A stretch of DNA of 15,533 bases from CAIZGX01 sp964430305 (GCA_964430305.1 CAYSEX010000051.1:1-15533); one strand, 5' to 3'. Shown: positions 1-6,736, numbered from the stretch's first letter. A program made the numbers and translations. Notes: a model not told the origin generated them from the letters alone.

Positions 1-142
1 ATTGCTGTCTTGTTTGCTGAATCAGAACACCCGATTTAAATAGTTCATATCCGGTTTCAAGTTCATCGCGTCTCTTAGTACCTTTCTTTCCAAAGTGTTT
101 TTCTTTGATTTCACTTAGAGTTTGTGTGTTTTTCTTTTTCAT
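1..142 (-). CDS. HigA-like HTH antitoxin, N-terminal part (cut by window edge)
   Basis: The first 47 codons of an open frame are visible, beginning MKKKNTQTLSEIKEKHFGKK and continuing through a GTKRRDELETGYELFKSGVL-type segment; the rest lies beyond base 1. This N-terminal pattern (hydrophilic start, then GKKGT, then an acidic helix with a KxGVLIxxxR end) is what I know from the Xre/HigA-type antitoxins that follow Gp49-like toxins in Bacteroidetes; the helix-turn-helix itself would follow off-window. Its start lies 32 nt inside the toxin gene, so the two are translationally coupled, toxin first. By family analogy it would neutralise the toxin and repress the shared promoter. Too short to be missed as a separate gene, but the call rests on context as much as on the visible residues. 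Confidence 0.72.
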   Translation of the reverse strand, partial: MKKKNTQTLSEIKEKHFGKKGTKRRDELETGYELFKSGVLIQQTRQQ

Positions 143-473
143 AATCTTCCTTTATTCTTAATGCCAATTGTAATTCTTTGATTGGTGTTTTTTGCGTTTT
201 CTTGTAGAATCCACTTGTTGCAACAATGAGTTTTTCCTTTTCAAAGAAGCAAAAGATTCGATAGTTGTTCTTCCCTTGTTGAACCCTTATTTCGTACAAT
301 CCTTTTGTGTTTTCAAGGTGTTTGAAATATATGTCTGGCACCATTTCAAGGTCTTCAATGAGTTCTATGGTCCAAATAATTTTCTTTTGAACCTTGATGC
401 TTTGGGCAACCAGAAAGTCATCGAAGTAGGATTTGTAGAAAATTACTTTTCTGAATTTTTTACTTTGTTCCAT
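111..473 (-). CDS. RelE/HigB-superfamily toxin (phage Gp49-like)
   Basis: This 120-residue basic protein fits the Gp49-like/HigB toxin family (PF05973), which are mRNA interferases acting on translated mRNA. Visible family signatures are a helical N-terminal half, then KHLENTKGLYEIRV (about 51-64), NNYRIFCFF (about 69-77), and the C-terminal SGFYKKTQKTP block followed by a basic A-x-R-I-K-x-DY helix. These match the usual 'K.L...LyElR..yR.f....F.KKtqktP' layout. The start at 473 is the only ATG upstream of the conserved region; the next Met is residue 44. A TAAATTTG element sits directly before it. The downstream antitoxin overlaps by 32 nt, giving the HigB-like toxin-before-antitoxin order. 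Toxicity is inferred from family; catalytic residues cannot be assigned with certainty. Confidence 0.85.
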   Translation of the reverse strand: MEQSKKFRKVIFYKSYFDDFLVAQSIKVQKKIIWTIELIEDLEMVPDIYFKHLENTKGLYEIRVQQGKNNYRIFCFFEKEKLIVATSGFYKKTQKTPIKELQLALRIKEDYEKEKHTNSK

Positions 474-474
474 G

Positions 475-507
475 CAAATTTAATTAAGTTTCACTAAAGT
501 GAAACAA
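475..507 (-). promoter_or_regulatory. Promoter with palindromic operator for the minus-strand toxin-antitoxin pair
   Basis: Reading leftward, TTG (505-507) is separated by 22 nt from a perfect TAnnTTTG box, TAAATTTG (475-482). The spacer is almost filled by the perfect palindrome GTTTCACT-AA-AGTGAAAC (488-505). A palindrome inside the promoter spacer is where antitoxins of this type autorepress. The -7 box ends 1 nt before the toxin ATG, so the mRNA would have almost no leader. The boxes and palindrome are seen directly; operator function is inferred. Confidence 0.6.
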
Positions 508-557
508 GTAATTTGGTTTGATTTTTCTTTAGAGTAAAATTCAGACAAGTAATTTGG
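504..557. repeat. 13-bp direct repeat ACAAGTAATTTGG, two copies
   Basis: ACAAGTAATTTGG occurs at 504-516 and again at 545-557, 41 bp apart, in the non-coding stretch upstream of the minus-strand toxin. The first copy overlaps the -33 element of that promoter and the end of its palindrome. It may be a second regulator half-site or a chance AT-rich duplication; there is no direct functional evidence. Confidence 0.4.
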
Positions 558-611
558 AACTACATCAACTTTTATAGGTAGGTTATATGCTGTTTATTCG
601 TTTGATAAAAG

Positions 612-688
612 TCCCATTCTCTTTCCCCTAAGTTTCTGTTTCTTGTTTTAAGAATGGGAATGAGAATGAGTGGGTAATGAGAATGAGT
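612..688. repeat. Inverted and short tandem repeats in the spacer between the two TA modules
   Basis: Non-coding stretch 508-766 holds no convincing gene. It contains a perfect 9-bp inverted repeat, TCCCATTCT (612-620) and AGAATGGGA (651-659), with a 30-nt spacer. The right arm runs into a 17-bp-period tandem duplication of AATGAGAATGAGT (659-671 and 676-688). The segment is purine-rich on the plus strand. It could be a mobile-element scar or slippage-derived spacer DNA; no transposase, IS ends or target duplication are visible. Confidence 0.4.
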
Positions 689-766
689 AGGACAAGATTC
701 GAGAGGGTGTGAAGGGAAATTATTCGAATATCTATTTCTTGAATTGAGTCAGAGATGGGTTTAGTA

Positions 767-797
767 TTGTATCTAATTGCAAATTTAATTATCTTTG
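767..797 (+). promoter_or_regulatory. Promoter of the plus-strand higBA pair
   Basis: TTG at 767-769, a 20-nt spacer and a perfect TAnnTTTG box (TATCTTTG, 790-797) match the Bacteroidetes primary-sigma consensus. Transcription would begin near 801-804, about 20 nt before the ATG at 822. This placement argues against a longer toxin starting from the TTG codon at 795, which lies within the promoter box. Confidence 0.65.
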
Positions 798-798
798 G

Positions 799-819
799 CG
801 TTACTAACGTCACGCGTTA
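799..819. promoter_or_regulatory. Putative HigA operator: three CGTTA half-sites
   Basis: CGTTA (799-803), its inverse TAACG (805-809) and CGTTA again (815-819) follow the -7 box and end 2 nt before the higB ATG. The first two form a perfect 11-bp palindrome (CGTTACTAACG); the second and third form an inverted repeat with a 5-nt spacer. HigA proteins bind inverted repeats at their own promoter, so this is the natural candidate site. Binding is inferred. Confidence 0.5.
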
Positions 820-821
820 TT

Positions 822-1103
822 ATGATTGTGTCGTTTGGAAATAAAGAAACTCGAAGCATTTGGAGAGGTGAATCAGTGCCAAAATTGCCTGTCCATCTTC
901 AACAAATAACACGAAGAAAACTCAGAATGTTGAATAATTCAAACTCTTTGTTGGATTTGCGAATTCCTCCATCGAACAGGTTAGAGCGGTTGCATGGGGA
1001 TTTTAAGGAATACTATTCCATTCGAGTGAACAGACAATATAGAATTATTTTCAAATGGGCCAATGGAATGGCAACTGTGGTTGAGTTAGTGGATTATCAT
1101 TAA
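822..1103 (+). CDS. higB: HigB-type mRNA interferase toxin
   Basis: A 93-residue protein of the HigB family (plasmid maintenance system killer; RelE fold), which cleaves mRNA on the ribosome. The family layout is plain: MIVSFGNKETRSIW at the start, P-x-x-L-P in the loop, LHGDFKEYYSIRVN (57-70), RQYRIIFKW (71-79), and the C-terminal VELVDYH. The terminal D91-Y92-H93 and R71/R74 correspond to residues important for catalysis in Proteus HigB. Length is normal (about 90-100). ATG 822 is preferred because the open frame further upstream runs through the promoter and operator. The antitoxin gene follows after 11 nt, in the usual higB-higA order. Confidence 0.93.
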   Translation: MIVSFGNKETRSIWRGESVPKLPVHLQQITRRKLRMLNNSNSLLDLRIPPSNRLERLHGDFKEYYSIRVNRQYRIIFKWANGMATVVELVDYH

Positions 1104-1114
1104 TATAAGCTACT

Positions 1115-1405
1115 ATGAAGAAATTGAAGAACATTCATCCTGGAGAAATTTTGTTAGAAGAGTTTTTAGAACCTATGCAAATTTCTGCGTATCGATTAGC
1201 TAAATCGTGTCAAATTCCTCAAACCCGCGTAGCAGCCATTCTGAAAGGTAAGCGCAGTATTAGTGCAGATACGGCACTGCGCTTAGCGGCATTCTTCGGA
1301 AACTCACCTCAATTCTGGATGGGATTGCAGAATGACTTTGACCTAGAAGAATCGAGACGGGAAATTTCGAAGCAACTGAAATCAATTGTTTCGGTGCACG
1401 TATGA
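1115..1405 (+). CDS. higA: HigA-family antitoxin
   Basis: A 96-residue helix-turn-helix protein with the hallmark HigA start, NIHPGEILLEEFLEPMQIS (6-24), followed by the HTH AYRLAKSCQIPQTRVAAILKG (25-45), the R-S-I-S-A-D-TALRLA helix (47-58), and FFGNSPQFWMGLQNDFDLE (59-77). This is the classic VapA/HigA pattern. It would bind and neutralise HigB and repress the operon through the CGTTA sites upstream. It is 11 nt downstream of higB and certainly cotranscribed. No strong plus-strand terminator follows; the hairpin at 1444-1465 has only four Ts in this direction. Confidence 0.95.
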   Translation: MKKLKNIHPGEILLEEFLEPMQISAYRLAKSCQIPQTRVAAILKGKRSISADTALRLAAFFGNSPQFWMGLQNDFDLEESRREISKQLKSIVSVHV

Positions 1406-1430
1406 ATTACACTTAAACATCAGTAAAAAG

Positions 1431-1465
1431 GTAAAAAACAAAAAAAAGCCTCCGAAGAGGCTTTT
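1431..1465 (-). terminator. Rho-independent terminator after tRNA-Ser
   Basis: A 9-bp perfect stem, AAAAGCCTC (1444-1452) and GAGGCTTTT (1457-1465) with a 4-nt loop, is followed in the leftward direction by a long T tract (complement of 1432-1447). It begins 2 nt after the tRNA 3' end. In the plus direction, after higA, the tail is only TTTT, so any function there is weaker. Confidence 0.85.
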
Positions 1466-1467
1466 CG

Positions 1468-1554
<87 letters not shown>

Positions 1555-1584
1555 TTTGGCTGTTTTCCTTCCAAAGAAGGTTTG

Positions 1585-1615
1585 CAAAGGTAAGAAATGG
1601 AATGGGTTCAACAAA
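1585..1615 (-). promoter_or_regulatory. Promoter of tRNA-Ser
   Basis: Leftward TTTG (1612-1615), a 19-nt spacer and TACCTTTG (1585-1592) match both Bacteroidetes promoter elements exactly. Transcription would start about 25 nt before the mature tRNA end. The -33 element overlaps the last codons of maf, read on the same strand. Confidence 0.75.
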
Positions 1616-2198
1616 AATTTTTTAATTCTTCGTAAAGTCGATGGGTGGGTAATCCCATAACATTGAAATAACTGCCATTCAGTCGTGCAATTCCCATAAG
1701 CCCAATGAAGTCCTGCGCACCATAACTCCCCGCTTTGTCGAATGGCGCGTAGTTTTGAACGTAGTATTGCATTTCATGGGGTGTTAAATTCGAAAACTGA
1801 ACTTCAGTACAATCACTGAAATGAACCATTTTTTTTGTTGTAGCCAAACAAACACCTGTATACACTTTGTGTGTTTTTCCACTCAAAATACCAAGCATGC
1901 GAAGCGCGTCGGCTTCATTTTCGGGCTTATTCAAAACACCTTCTTCAGTCACCACTACCGTGTCTGCTGTAATTAAAAGCTCGTTCGCAGTTAATGTGCT
2001 CAATAATTCGTGGGCTTTCATCTTAGCCAATTCTTCTGCAATTACCGCTGTTTTCCACTCCGAAGAAATCAATTCATTGGCATGAGAAACTCGGGTAGTA
2101 AAGGTTAATCCCAATCCTGTTAAGAGTTCCTTCCTGCGTGGTGAACCTGACCCTAAAACAATATTGTAATCTTTTAATTGAGGCAATAAATCTTCCAT
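1608..2198 (-). CDS. maf: Maf-like nucleoside triphosphate pyrophosphatase
   Basis: A 196-residue protein of the Maf/YhdE family, which hydrolyse NTPs to NMP and pyrophosphate and are thought to clear non-canonical or unwanted nucleotides. Seen in order: the nucleotide-binding loop GSGSPRRKELL (16-26), ITADTVV with the catalytic acidic residue D79, the SGKTHKVYTGV turn (106-116), and FDKAGSYGAQDF (153-164). The K-A-G-x-Y-G-x-Q form of the last motif suggests the dTTP/UTP-type branch. Length is typical. A perfect -7 box lies 5 nt before the ATG and is shared with the start region of divergent guaA, 29 bp away. Any septum-inhibiting role known from Bacillus Maf cannot be judged from sequence. 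Confidence 0.93.
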   Translation of the reverse strand: MEDLLPQLKDYNIVLGSGSPRRKELLTGLGLTFTTRVSHANELISSEWKTAVIAEELAKMKAHELLSTLTANELLITADTVVVTEEGVLNKPENEADALRMLGILSGKTHKVYTGVCLATTKKMVHFSDCTEVQFSNLTPHEMQYYVQNYAPFDKAGSYGAQDFIGLMGIARLNGSYFNVMGLPTHRLYEELKNFC

Positions 2199-2203
2199 AT
2201 CAA

Positions 2204-2236
2204 CAAAATTAACCCGTAAATTCGCGCATGCATCAA
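2204..2236 (-). promoter_or_regulatory. maf promoter overlapping the guaA start; possible guaA -7 box
   Basis: For maf, TTG (2234-2236) and TAATTTTG (2204-2211) are 22 nt apart, and the -33 element lies inside the first codons of guaA. For guaA, TAAATTCG (2217-2224, one mismatch to TAnnTTTG) ends 3 nt before its ATG, but I find no TTG at the expected distance. Both mRNAs would have very short leaders, and polymerases at the two sites could not bind at once. The maf assignment is the firmer one. Confidence 0.55.
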
Positions 2237-3760
2237 CTTATTGTTATTCTAGATTTTGGATCGCAGGTCACGCAATTGATTGCACGTCGATTCAGAGAAC
2301 ATAATATCTACTGCGAAATTCACCCTTGGAATAAAGTTTCAGCACTTCCTGAAAACTGTGTGGGTGTTGTTTTATCGGGAAGTCCATTCAGCGTGCATCA
2401 AGAAGGTGCCCCTTTACCGAGTGTCTTCGACCTAAATCCAAACCTACCCATGTTGGGTGTATGCTATGGCGCACAACTCATGGCGCAACTGGCCGGTGGA
2501 AAGGTAGAGCGAAGCACGCACAGAGAATACGGTCGTGCAAATTTAATTTCGTTCAATGCAGCCAATCCGTTATTGAAAAACCTTACCCCAAATTCTCAGG
2601 TATGGATGTCGCACGGGGATACCATTACAGCCTTGCCAGAAGATATGGAGATCATCTGCTCCACTGAAAATGTTGAAGTAGCCGGATACCAATTAAAAAA
2701 TAAACCTGTATTTGGAGTTCAATTCCATCCCGAAGTTTTTCACAGTACAGAGGGAAGTGAATTGCTCAGAAGCTTTGCTGTAGATGTGTGCGGATGCAAA
2801 CAAGATTGGACCCCTGCTTCATTTGTAGATGAGACAGTTGCCGAGTTGAAAGCAAAATTGGGAAGTGATCAAGTCATTTTAGGACTAAGCGGCGGCGTTG
2901 ATAGCACCGTGGCTGCTATGCTTATTCACAAAGCAATTGGCGGTGCATTGAAATGCATATTTGTGAATAACGGATTACTTCGTAAGAATGAATATGAAGC
3001 GGTGCTGAAGAGTTATGAAGCGTTGGGTTTAAATGTGAAAGGGGTTGATGCGAGTGAGTTATTTTATGGCGCTTTGCGTGGAATTTCAGACCCAGAAGGC
3101 AAGCGTAAAGCCATTGGAAAAACATTCATTGATGTTTTCGATGAGGAAAGTAAATTGGTTGAAAATGCCAAGTGGCTTGGGCAAGGCACCATTTACCCTG
3201 ATGTTATTGAATCGGTTTCGGTCTCGGGTGGTCCTTCACAAACCATTAAGAGTCACCACAATGTTGGCGGACTTCCAGACTACATGAAGCTTCAATTGGT
3301 TGAACCACTTCGCCCGTTATTCAAAGATGAGGTACGACGCGTGGGAAGGCAATTGGAAATTCCAGATGAAATTTTAAACAGGCATCCTTTTCCAGGGCCA
3401 GGTCTAGGAATTCGAATTCTTGGTGATATTACTCCAGATAAAGTGCGTATTTTGCAAGAAGTAGACTACGTTTGGATAGATGCGTTGAAGCAAAGTGGTT
3501 TGTACAATGAAGTTTGGCAAGCAGGTGCAATTTTACTTCCTGTTCAAAGCGTTGGTGTAATGGGCGATGAGCGTACCTATGAAAATGCAGTTGCGTTGCG
3601 GGCGGTTACAAGCACCGATGGAATGACTGCAGACTGGGCACATTTGCCCTATGACTTCTTGGCTAAGGTGAGCAATGATATTATCAATAAAGTGAAGGGT
3701 GTGAATCGAGTGGTTTATGACATTAGTAGTAAACCACCTGCGACCATAGAATGGGAATAA
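2228..3760 (+). CDS. guaA: GMP synthase (glutamine-hydrolysing)
   Basis: A 510-residue two-domain amidotransferase that converts XMP to GMP using ATP and glutamine, the last step of GMP synthesis. The N-terminal class I glutaminase domain has GVCYGAQL with nucleophile C79 and FHPEVFH with H167 and E169. The ATP pyrophosphatase domain starts with the P-loop LGLSGGVDST (219-227). The C-terminal dimerisation domain carries the XMP-binding HPFPGPGLGIRILG and ends KPPATIEWE, the usual GuaA C-terminus. Length and domain order are normal and all key residues are present. It starts 29 bp from divergent maf, and the LysM protein gene follows after 36 bp without a terminator, so the two may be cotranscribed. 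Confidence 0.98.
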   Translation: MHQLIVILDFGSQVTQLIARRFREHNIYCEIHPWNKVSALPENCVGVVLSGSPFSVHQEGAPLPSVFDLNPNLPMLGVCYGAQLMAQLAGGKVERSTHREYGRANLISFNAANPLLKNLTPNSQVWMSHGDTITALPEDMEIICSTENVEVAGYQLKNKPVFGVQFHPEVFHSTEGSELLRSFAVDVCGCKQDWTPASFVDETVAELKAKLGSDQVILGLSGGVDSTVAAMLIHKAIGGALKCIFVNNGLLRKNEYEAVLKSYEALGLNVKGVDASELFYGALRGISDPEGKRKAIGKTFIDVFDEESKLVENAKWLGQGTIYPDVIESVSVSGGPSQTIKSHHNVGGLPDYMKLQLVEPLRPLFKDEVRRVGRQLEIPDEILNRHPFPGPGLGIRILGDITPDKVRILQEVDYVWIDALKQSGLYNEVWQAGAILLPVQSVGVMGDERTYENAVALRAVTSTDGMTADWAHLPYDFLAKVSNDIINKVKGVNRVVYDISSKPPATIEWE

Positions 3761-3796
3761 TATTTTGGTTCGATTGATGCAATTGAAAAAATACAT

Positions 3797-5173
3797 ATGA
3801 GACTTTTATCCTTTCTTCTTTTTTTTGGAATCTTTTCAAATCAGCTTGCAGCTCAAAGTTGTCCGTACTACCATACGGTAGAACAAGGACAAACGCTTTA
3901 TGCAATCTCTAAAAAGTTTGCGTGTAGTATAGATCAAATTAAAGCGGCTAATCCGGGTTTAACGGAGAATATAAAGGCCGGATCTAAAATGTGTATTCCT
4001 TGTGTTGATGCCGTTGAGAAAGGTGAGCCAGAAGAGATTAGCCAAGAGGTTGTTGAGCAAATTGTTCAAGTTAAGACAGGGAAAAAGGAGAAATATAGCA
4101 TCGTTTTTTGTTTGCCTTTCTCAAGTGGTGAGTCAAGCGCTGATTCTCTAGATGAACGCTCACGAGCCCTTCGTCAGGTGGCTTTGCAGTTGTATAGAGG
4201 AGCCATGATGGCCGATAAAAAATTAGAGGCGATTGGATTAAATGCGGAAATTTCAATTTTAGATTGTGGGGGTTCGAAAGAGAGTGGAGATCGCATAGTA
4301 AAAATTCTGGAAGAGAAAAAGGCCGACCTCATTGTGGGTCCACTTTTCAAAGAATCACTCATGTCGGTGATTAAATGGGCAGACAAAAACAACGCGCATG
4401 TGGTGGTTCCAATCAAGATGAGTAGTAAAATTTTGTTGGAAGGAAAGAATGTGAGTAAGGTCTATACCAGTGCAATTCCGCAGTGGCATTATATGGTGCG
4501 ATACGCCATGACTTCCAATGCAGGGTCAACTGTAATTGCAGTTTATGGAAGTAAGGATAAACCTGCAGCCGATGCAGCTAACTTAGGTCATATTTCGCTC
4601 TCTGGTGATTCTCTCAAATCATTCAATGTGTCAGAAGGCACGGTGAGTTTAGTCAATTTCGTAAAATCATGTACGCAACCTGTTGTAATATTGAACACGT
4701 GTTCGGACAAGAAAGAGTGGAGTACTGCTGTTACCGCCTTAGCGGGTTTAGATTACAAGTTAGTAGGTGGTGAAGGATTTGAAGACGGAGATAAGTTGTC
4801 AAAGCAAACAAGAACCAAAACGGCGTTTGTCTTTTCCAAACCTGTTTTATTGAATTACAATCAAAAGAGCGATTTAAAATGGATTGCAGAATTTAGATCG
4901 AATTTCAAAGCGGAACCCAATGAATATGCTGTTATTGGTCATGACGTGCTCTTGTATTACGGAAAGGCAATTTTAGCATTCGGAACTGAATTTCAAGAGC
5001 ATTTGAATGAGGTAGATGGAGCAGGTTTAGTGGGAATGGGATTTGATTTTTTTCGCGTTAGCGAAAACGCTGGATTTGAAAATTCATTTGTGAATGTTGT
5101 GCAGAATAATGATGGACTATGGATACAGAAGAACGCTTTGGACTCAAAATCTCTGAATTTCAAAAAAGAGTAG
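3797..5173 (+). CDS. Secreted LysM protein fused to a periplasmic-binding-protein-like domain
   Basis: A 458-residue exported protein. Residues 1-20 form a signal peptide (hydrophobic LLSFLLFFGIF, cleavage near AAQ-S). A single LysM peptidoglycan-binding domain follows at about 24-69 (YYHTVEQGQTLYAISKKF...IKAANPGL...GSKMCIP). After a short charged linker, residues about 98-450 look like a type 1 periplasmic binding fold: YSIVFCLPFSS, a LYRGAMMADKKLEAIGLNAEI helix-strand, DLIVGPLFKESLMSVIKWA, HVVVPIKMSS, and later YAVIGHDVLLYYGKAI. Related LysM-PBP proteins occur in Bacteroidetes, often annotated as ABC substrate-binding, but no transporter genes are nearby. Its role, perhaps sensing a ligand or scaffolding at the cell wall, is unknown. 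Its 3' end overlaps hemF by 55 nt. Confidence 0.85.
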   Translation: MRLLSFLLFFGIFSNQLAAQSCPYYHTVEQGQTLYAISKKFACSIDQIKAANPGLTENIKAGSKMCIPCVDAVEKGEPEEISQEVVEQIVQVKTGKKEKYSIVFCLPFSSGESSADSLDERSRALRQVALQLYRGAMMADKKLEAIGLNAEISILDCGGSKESGDRIVKILEEKKADLIVGPLFKESLMSVIKWADKNNAHVVVPIKMSSKILLEGKNVSKVYTSAIPQWHYMVRYAMTSNAGSTVIAVYGSKDKPAADAANLGHISLSGDSLKSFNVSEGTVSLVNFVKSCTQPVVILNTCSDKKEWSTAVTALAGLDYKLVGGEGFEDGDKLSKQTRTKTAFVFSKPVLLNYNQKSDLKWIAEFRSNFKAEPNEYAVIGHDVLLYYGKAILAFGTEFQEHLNEVDGAGLVGMGFDFFRVSENAGFENSFVNVVQNNDGLWIQKNALDSKSLNFKKE

Positions 5174-6048
5174 TCAATGATTTGTTGGCCATTCAAGACA
5201 GTATTTGTAATGCATTGTCACAAGAAGATGGTCAGGTTTTTCAAGAGGATTTTTGGAAACATACCGGCGGCGGCGGTGGTAGAACCCGGGTTCTAAAGGG
5301 TAACCACATTGAAAAGGGAGGTGTGAATTTCTCCATGGTAACGGGTGAGGTACCTCCAATGATGAAAGGAAACATGCGTCCGAATGCAAAAACCTTTTTC
5401 GCCACAGGAGTATCCTTGGTTATTCATCCCAAAAACCCTTGGGTTCCCATTGTGCATATGAATGTCCGTTATTTTGAATCAGACGCTGGCGATGCATGGA
5501 TTGGTGGCGGAATAGATCTCACGCCAATTTATGTCAATAAGGATGAAGCCAAAGATTTTCACAGTGCATTGAAAATGACATGCGATTCTTTTGACTCAGA
5601 ATTTTACGGTAAGTTTAAGGCTTGGGCCGACGATTATTTTTTCCTAAAACATCGGAATGAAACACGTGGTATTGGCGGAATATTCTATGATTACTTGAAG
5701 CCGGAAACTACCAACGGGAAGTCCATAGAAGATATATGGGAATTCAATAAGGCTGTTGGTCACACCTTCAACAAGGCATATATTCCAATTTTATCTCGAA
5801 ATAGGGACCGAGAATTCACCGAAGCGCATAAACGTTGGCAATTGCTCCGAAGAGGGCGTTATGTTGAGTTTAATTTGGTTTGGGATAAGGGAACGTTGTT
5901 CGGATTGCAAACAGGAGGCAGAACAGAGAGCATTCTCATGAGCTTACCTCAATTCGCTTCGTGGGAATATTCTCCCGAATTTGCCCCCGATTCAGCAGAA
6001 CAAGAGACGCTGAATTATTTGCAGAAAGGGATTAACTGGATACCATAA
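5119..6048 (+). CDS. hemF: Oxygen-dependent coproporphyrinogen III oxidase
   Basis: A 309-residue HemF, which oxidatively decarboxylates coproporphyrinogen III to protoporphyrinogen IX in aerobic haem synthesis. Visible family blocks: AIQDSICNALSQEDG (24-38), GGGGGRTRVL (50-59), EKGGVNFS (65-72), PWVPIVHMNVRYFE, GGGIDLTPIY, WADDYFFLKHRNETRGIGGIFYDYL, and the C-terminal RGRYVEFNLVWDKGTLFGLQTGGRTESILMSLP. ATG 5119 is chosen because the helix around SEFQKRVVNDLL aligns with the N-terminal helix of E. coli HemF and no later in-frame ATG precedes it. That makes the first 18 codons overlap the LysM gene in another frame, implying translational coupling. A strong terminator begins within its stop codon. 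Confidence 0.96.
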   Translation: MDTEERFGLKISEFQKRVVNDLLAIQDSICNALSQEDGQVFQEDFWKHTGGGGGRTRVLKGNHIEKGGVNFSMVTGEVPPMMKGNMRPNAKTFFATGVSLVIHPKNPWVPIVHMNVRYFESDAGDAWIGGGIDLTPIYVNKDEAKDFHSALKMTCDSFDSEFYGKFKAWADDYFFLKHRNETRGIGGIFYDYLKPETTNGKSIEDIWEFNKAVGHTFNKAYIPILSRNRDREFTEAHKRWQLLRRGRYVEFNLVWDKGTLFGLQTGGRTESILMSLPQFASWEYSPEFAPDSAEQETLNYLQKGINWIP

Positions 6049-6074
6049 AAAAAGCCCCGAAGTGGGGCTTTTTT
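6047..6074. terminator. Bidirectional terminator between hemF and the lolA-like gene
   Basis: Seven As, GCCCC (6054-6058), a 5-nt loop, GGGGC (6064-6068) and six Ts form a symmetric hairpin with U tracts in both directions. It overlaps the hemF TAA and lies 17 nt beyond the stop of the leftward lolA-like gene, so one structure can end both converging transcripts. Confidence 0.9.
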
Positions 6075-6090
6075 GTTAGGTATAATCTTC

Positions 6091-6732
6091 TTAAAGTCTA
6101 TTGTCATTCATCTTCACGCCGGGGAATCCGCCTTGATTGAATTTAAAATCATTGTCGGAAATCTGTGGGTTGACTTTGAAATTTTTAATTCGATATGAAA
6201 TATCTGAATTCTCTCTGGTTTTAACATTCACTTTTACCAATTCCAATTTGGTTTTGTCTATGAAAAGCGTAATGGTATGGAATGATTTTGATTTTGGATT
6301 CAACGGAAATAAAGCTATTTCATAACATGCAACACCGTCAACGGTTGCATTTGCATTTTTCATATCGTGCTTGAAGTCTTTATTCCAAATGGTATACATT
6401 TCAGATGGATCGAAACCACCGTCTTTCACATCGGCCAAATTATCAATGGTACAAGCGTTAGACTTTTTGTTGTAGGTCCAAACGGTTCCGCCATCGCAAT
6501 ACACGTTGTAATCTGGAAGACTAAGTTGATACTTATTTCCTTTTACTTTAATGGTTCCTTCTTGTTTGGTTGTTTTACCCGTTTTGGGGTTGGTGAGGGT
6601 GGAAGTAAAATCAGATGAGGTAGTAGACCAAGATTTTGCTTTTGTAGATACTTTGTCTAGGATTTCTTTCGATGTTTGAGAAAAACCAACAATCGATGTA
6701 AGTAATCCAAGTGTGAAGAGTAGATGTTTCAT
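6091..6732 (-). CDS. lolA: LolA-like outer-membrane lipoprotein carrier
   Basis: A 213-residue periplasmic protein with signal peptide MKHLLFTLGLLTSIVGFSQ. The mature part has the LolA/LolB look: TSKEILDKVSTKAKSWSTTSSDFTSTL at the start, KQEGTIKVKGNKYQLSLPDYNVYCDGGTVWTYNKKSN in the middle (the usual 'G.l..k.p..yrl....p..i..DG..lw.Yd' segment), and late strands with KLELVKVNVK. LolA ferries lipoproteins from inner to outer membrane. It follows ftsK directly, as lolA does in E. coli, which supports the call. The frame is open to ATG 6750, but ATG 6732 is preferred: it begins at the signal peptide and a perfect TATATTTG box sits 4 nt before it. Sequence identity to LolA is clearly low. Confidence 0.82.
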   Translation of the reverse strand: MKHLLFTLGLLTSIVGFSQTSKEILDKVSTKAKSWSTTSSDFTSTLTNPKTGKTTKQEGTIKVKGNKYQLSLPDYNVYCDGGTVWTYNKKSNACTIDNLADVKDGGFDPSEMYTIWNKDFKHDMKNANATVDGVACYEIALFPLNPKSKSFHTITLFIDKTKLELVKVNVKTRENSDISYRIKNFKVNPQISDNDFKFNQGGFPGVKMNDNRL

Positions 6733-6736
6733 GGTG

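Noticed and set aside
192..497. Plus-strand open frame of 101 codons
   Set aside because: Antisense shadow of the well-supported Gp49-like toxin; composition is not protein-like and it lacks family motifs.
628..813. Minus-strand open frame of 61 codons between the TA modules
   Set aside because: Crosses the repeats and the higBA promoter, has no recognisable motif and no plausible promoter; treated as non-coding.
795..821. TTG-initiated extension of HigB
   Set aside because: The TTG lies inside the TATCTTTG box and the extension covers the operator; ATG 822 gives the family N-terminus.
2922..3125. Small antisense open frame in guaA
   Set aside because: Shadow frame in a conserved gene, no motif or promoter.
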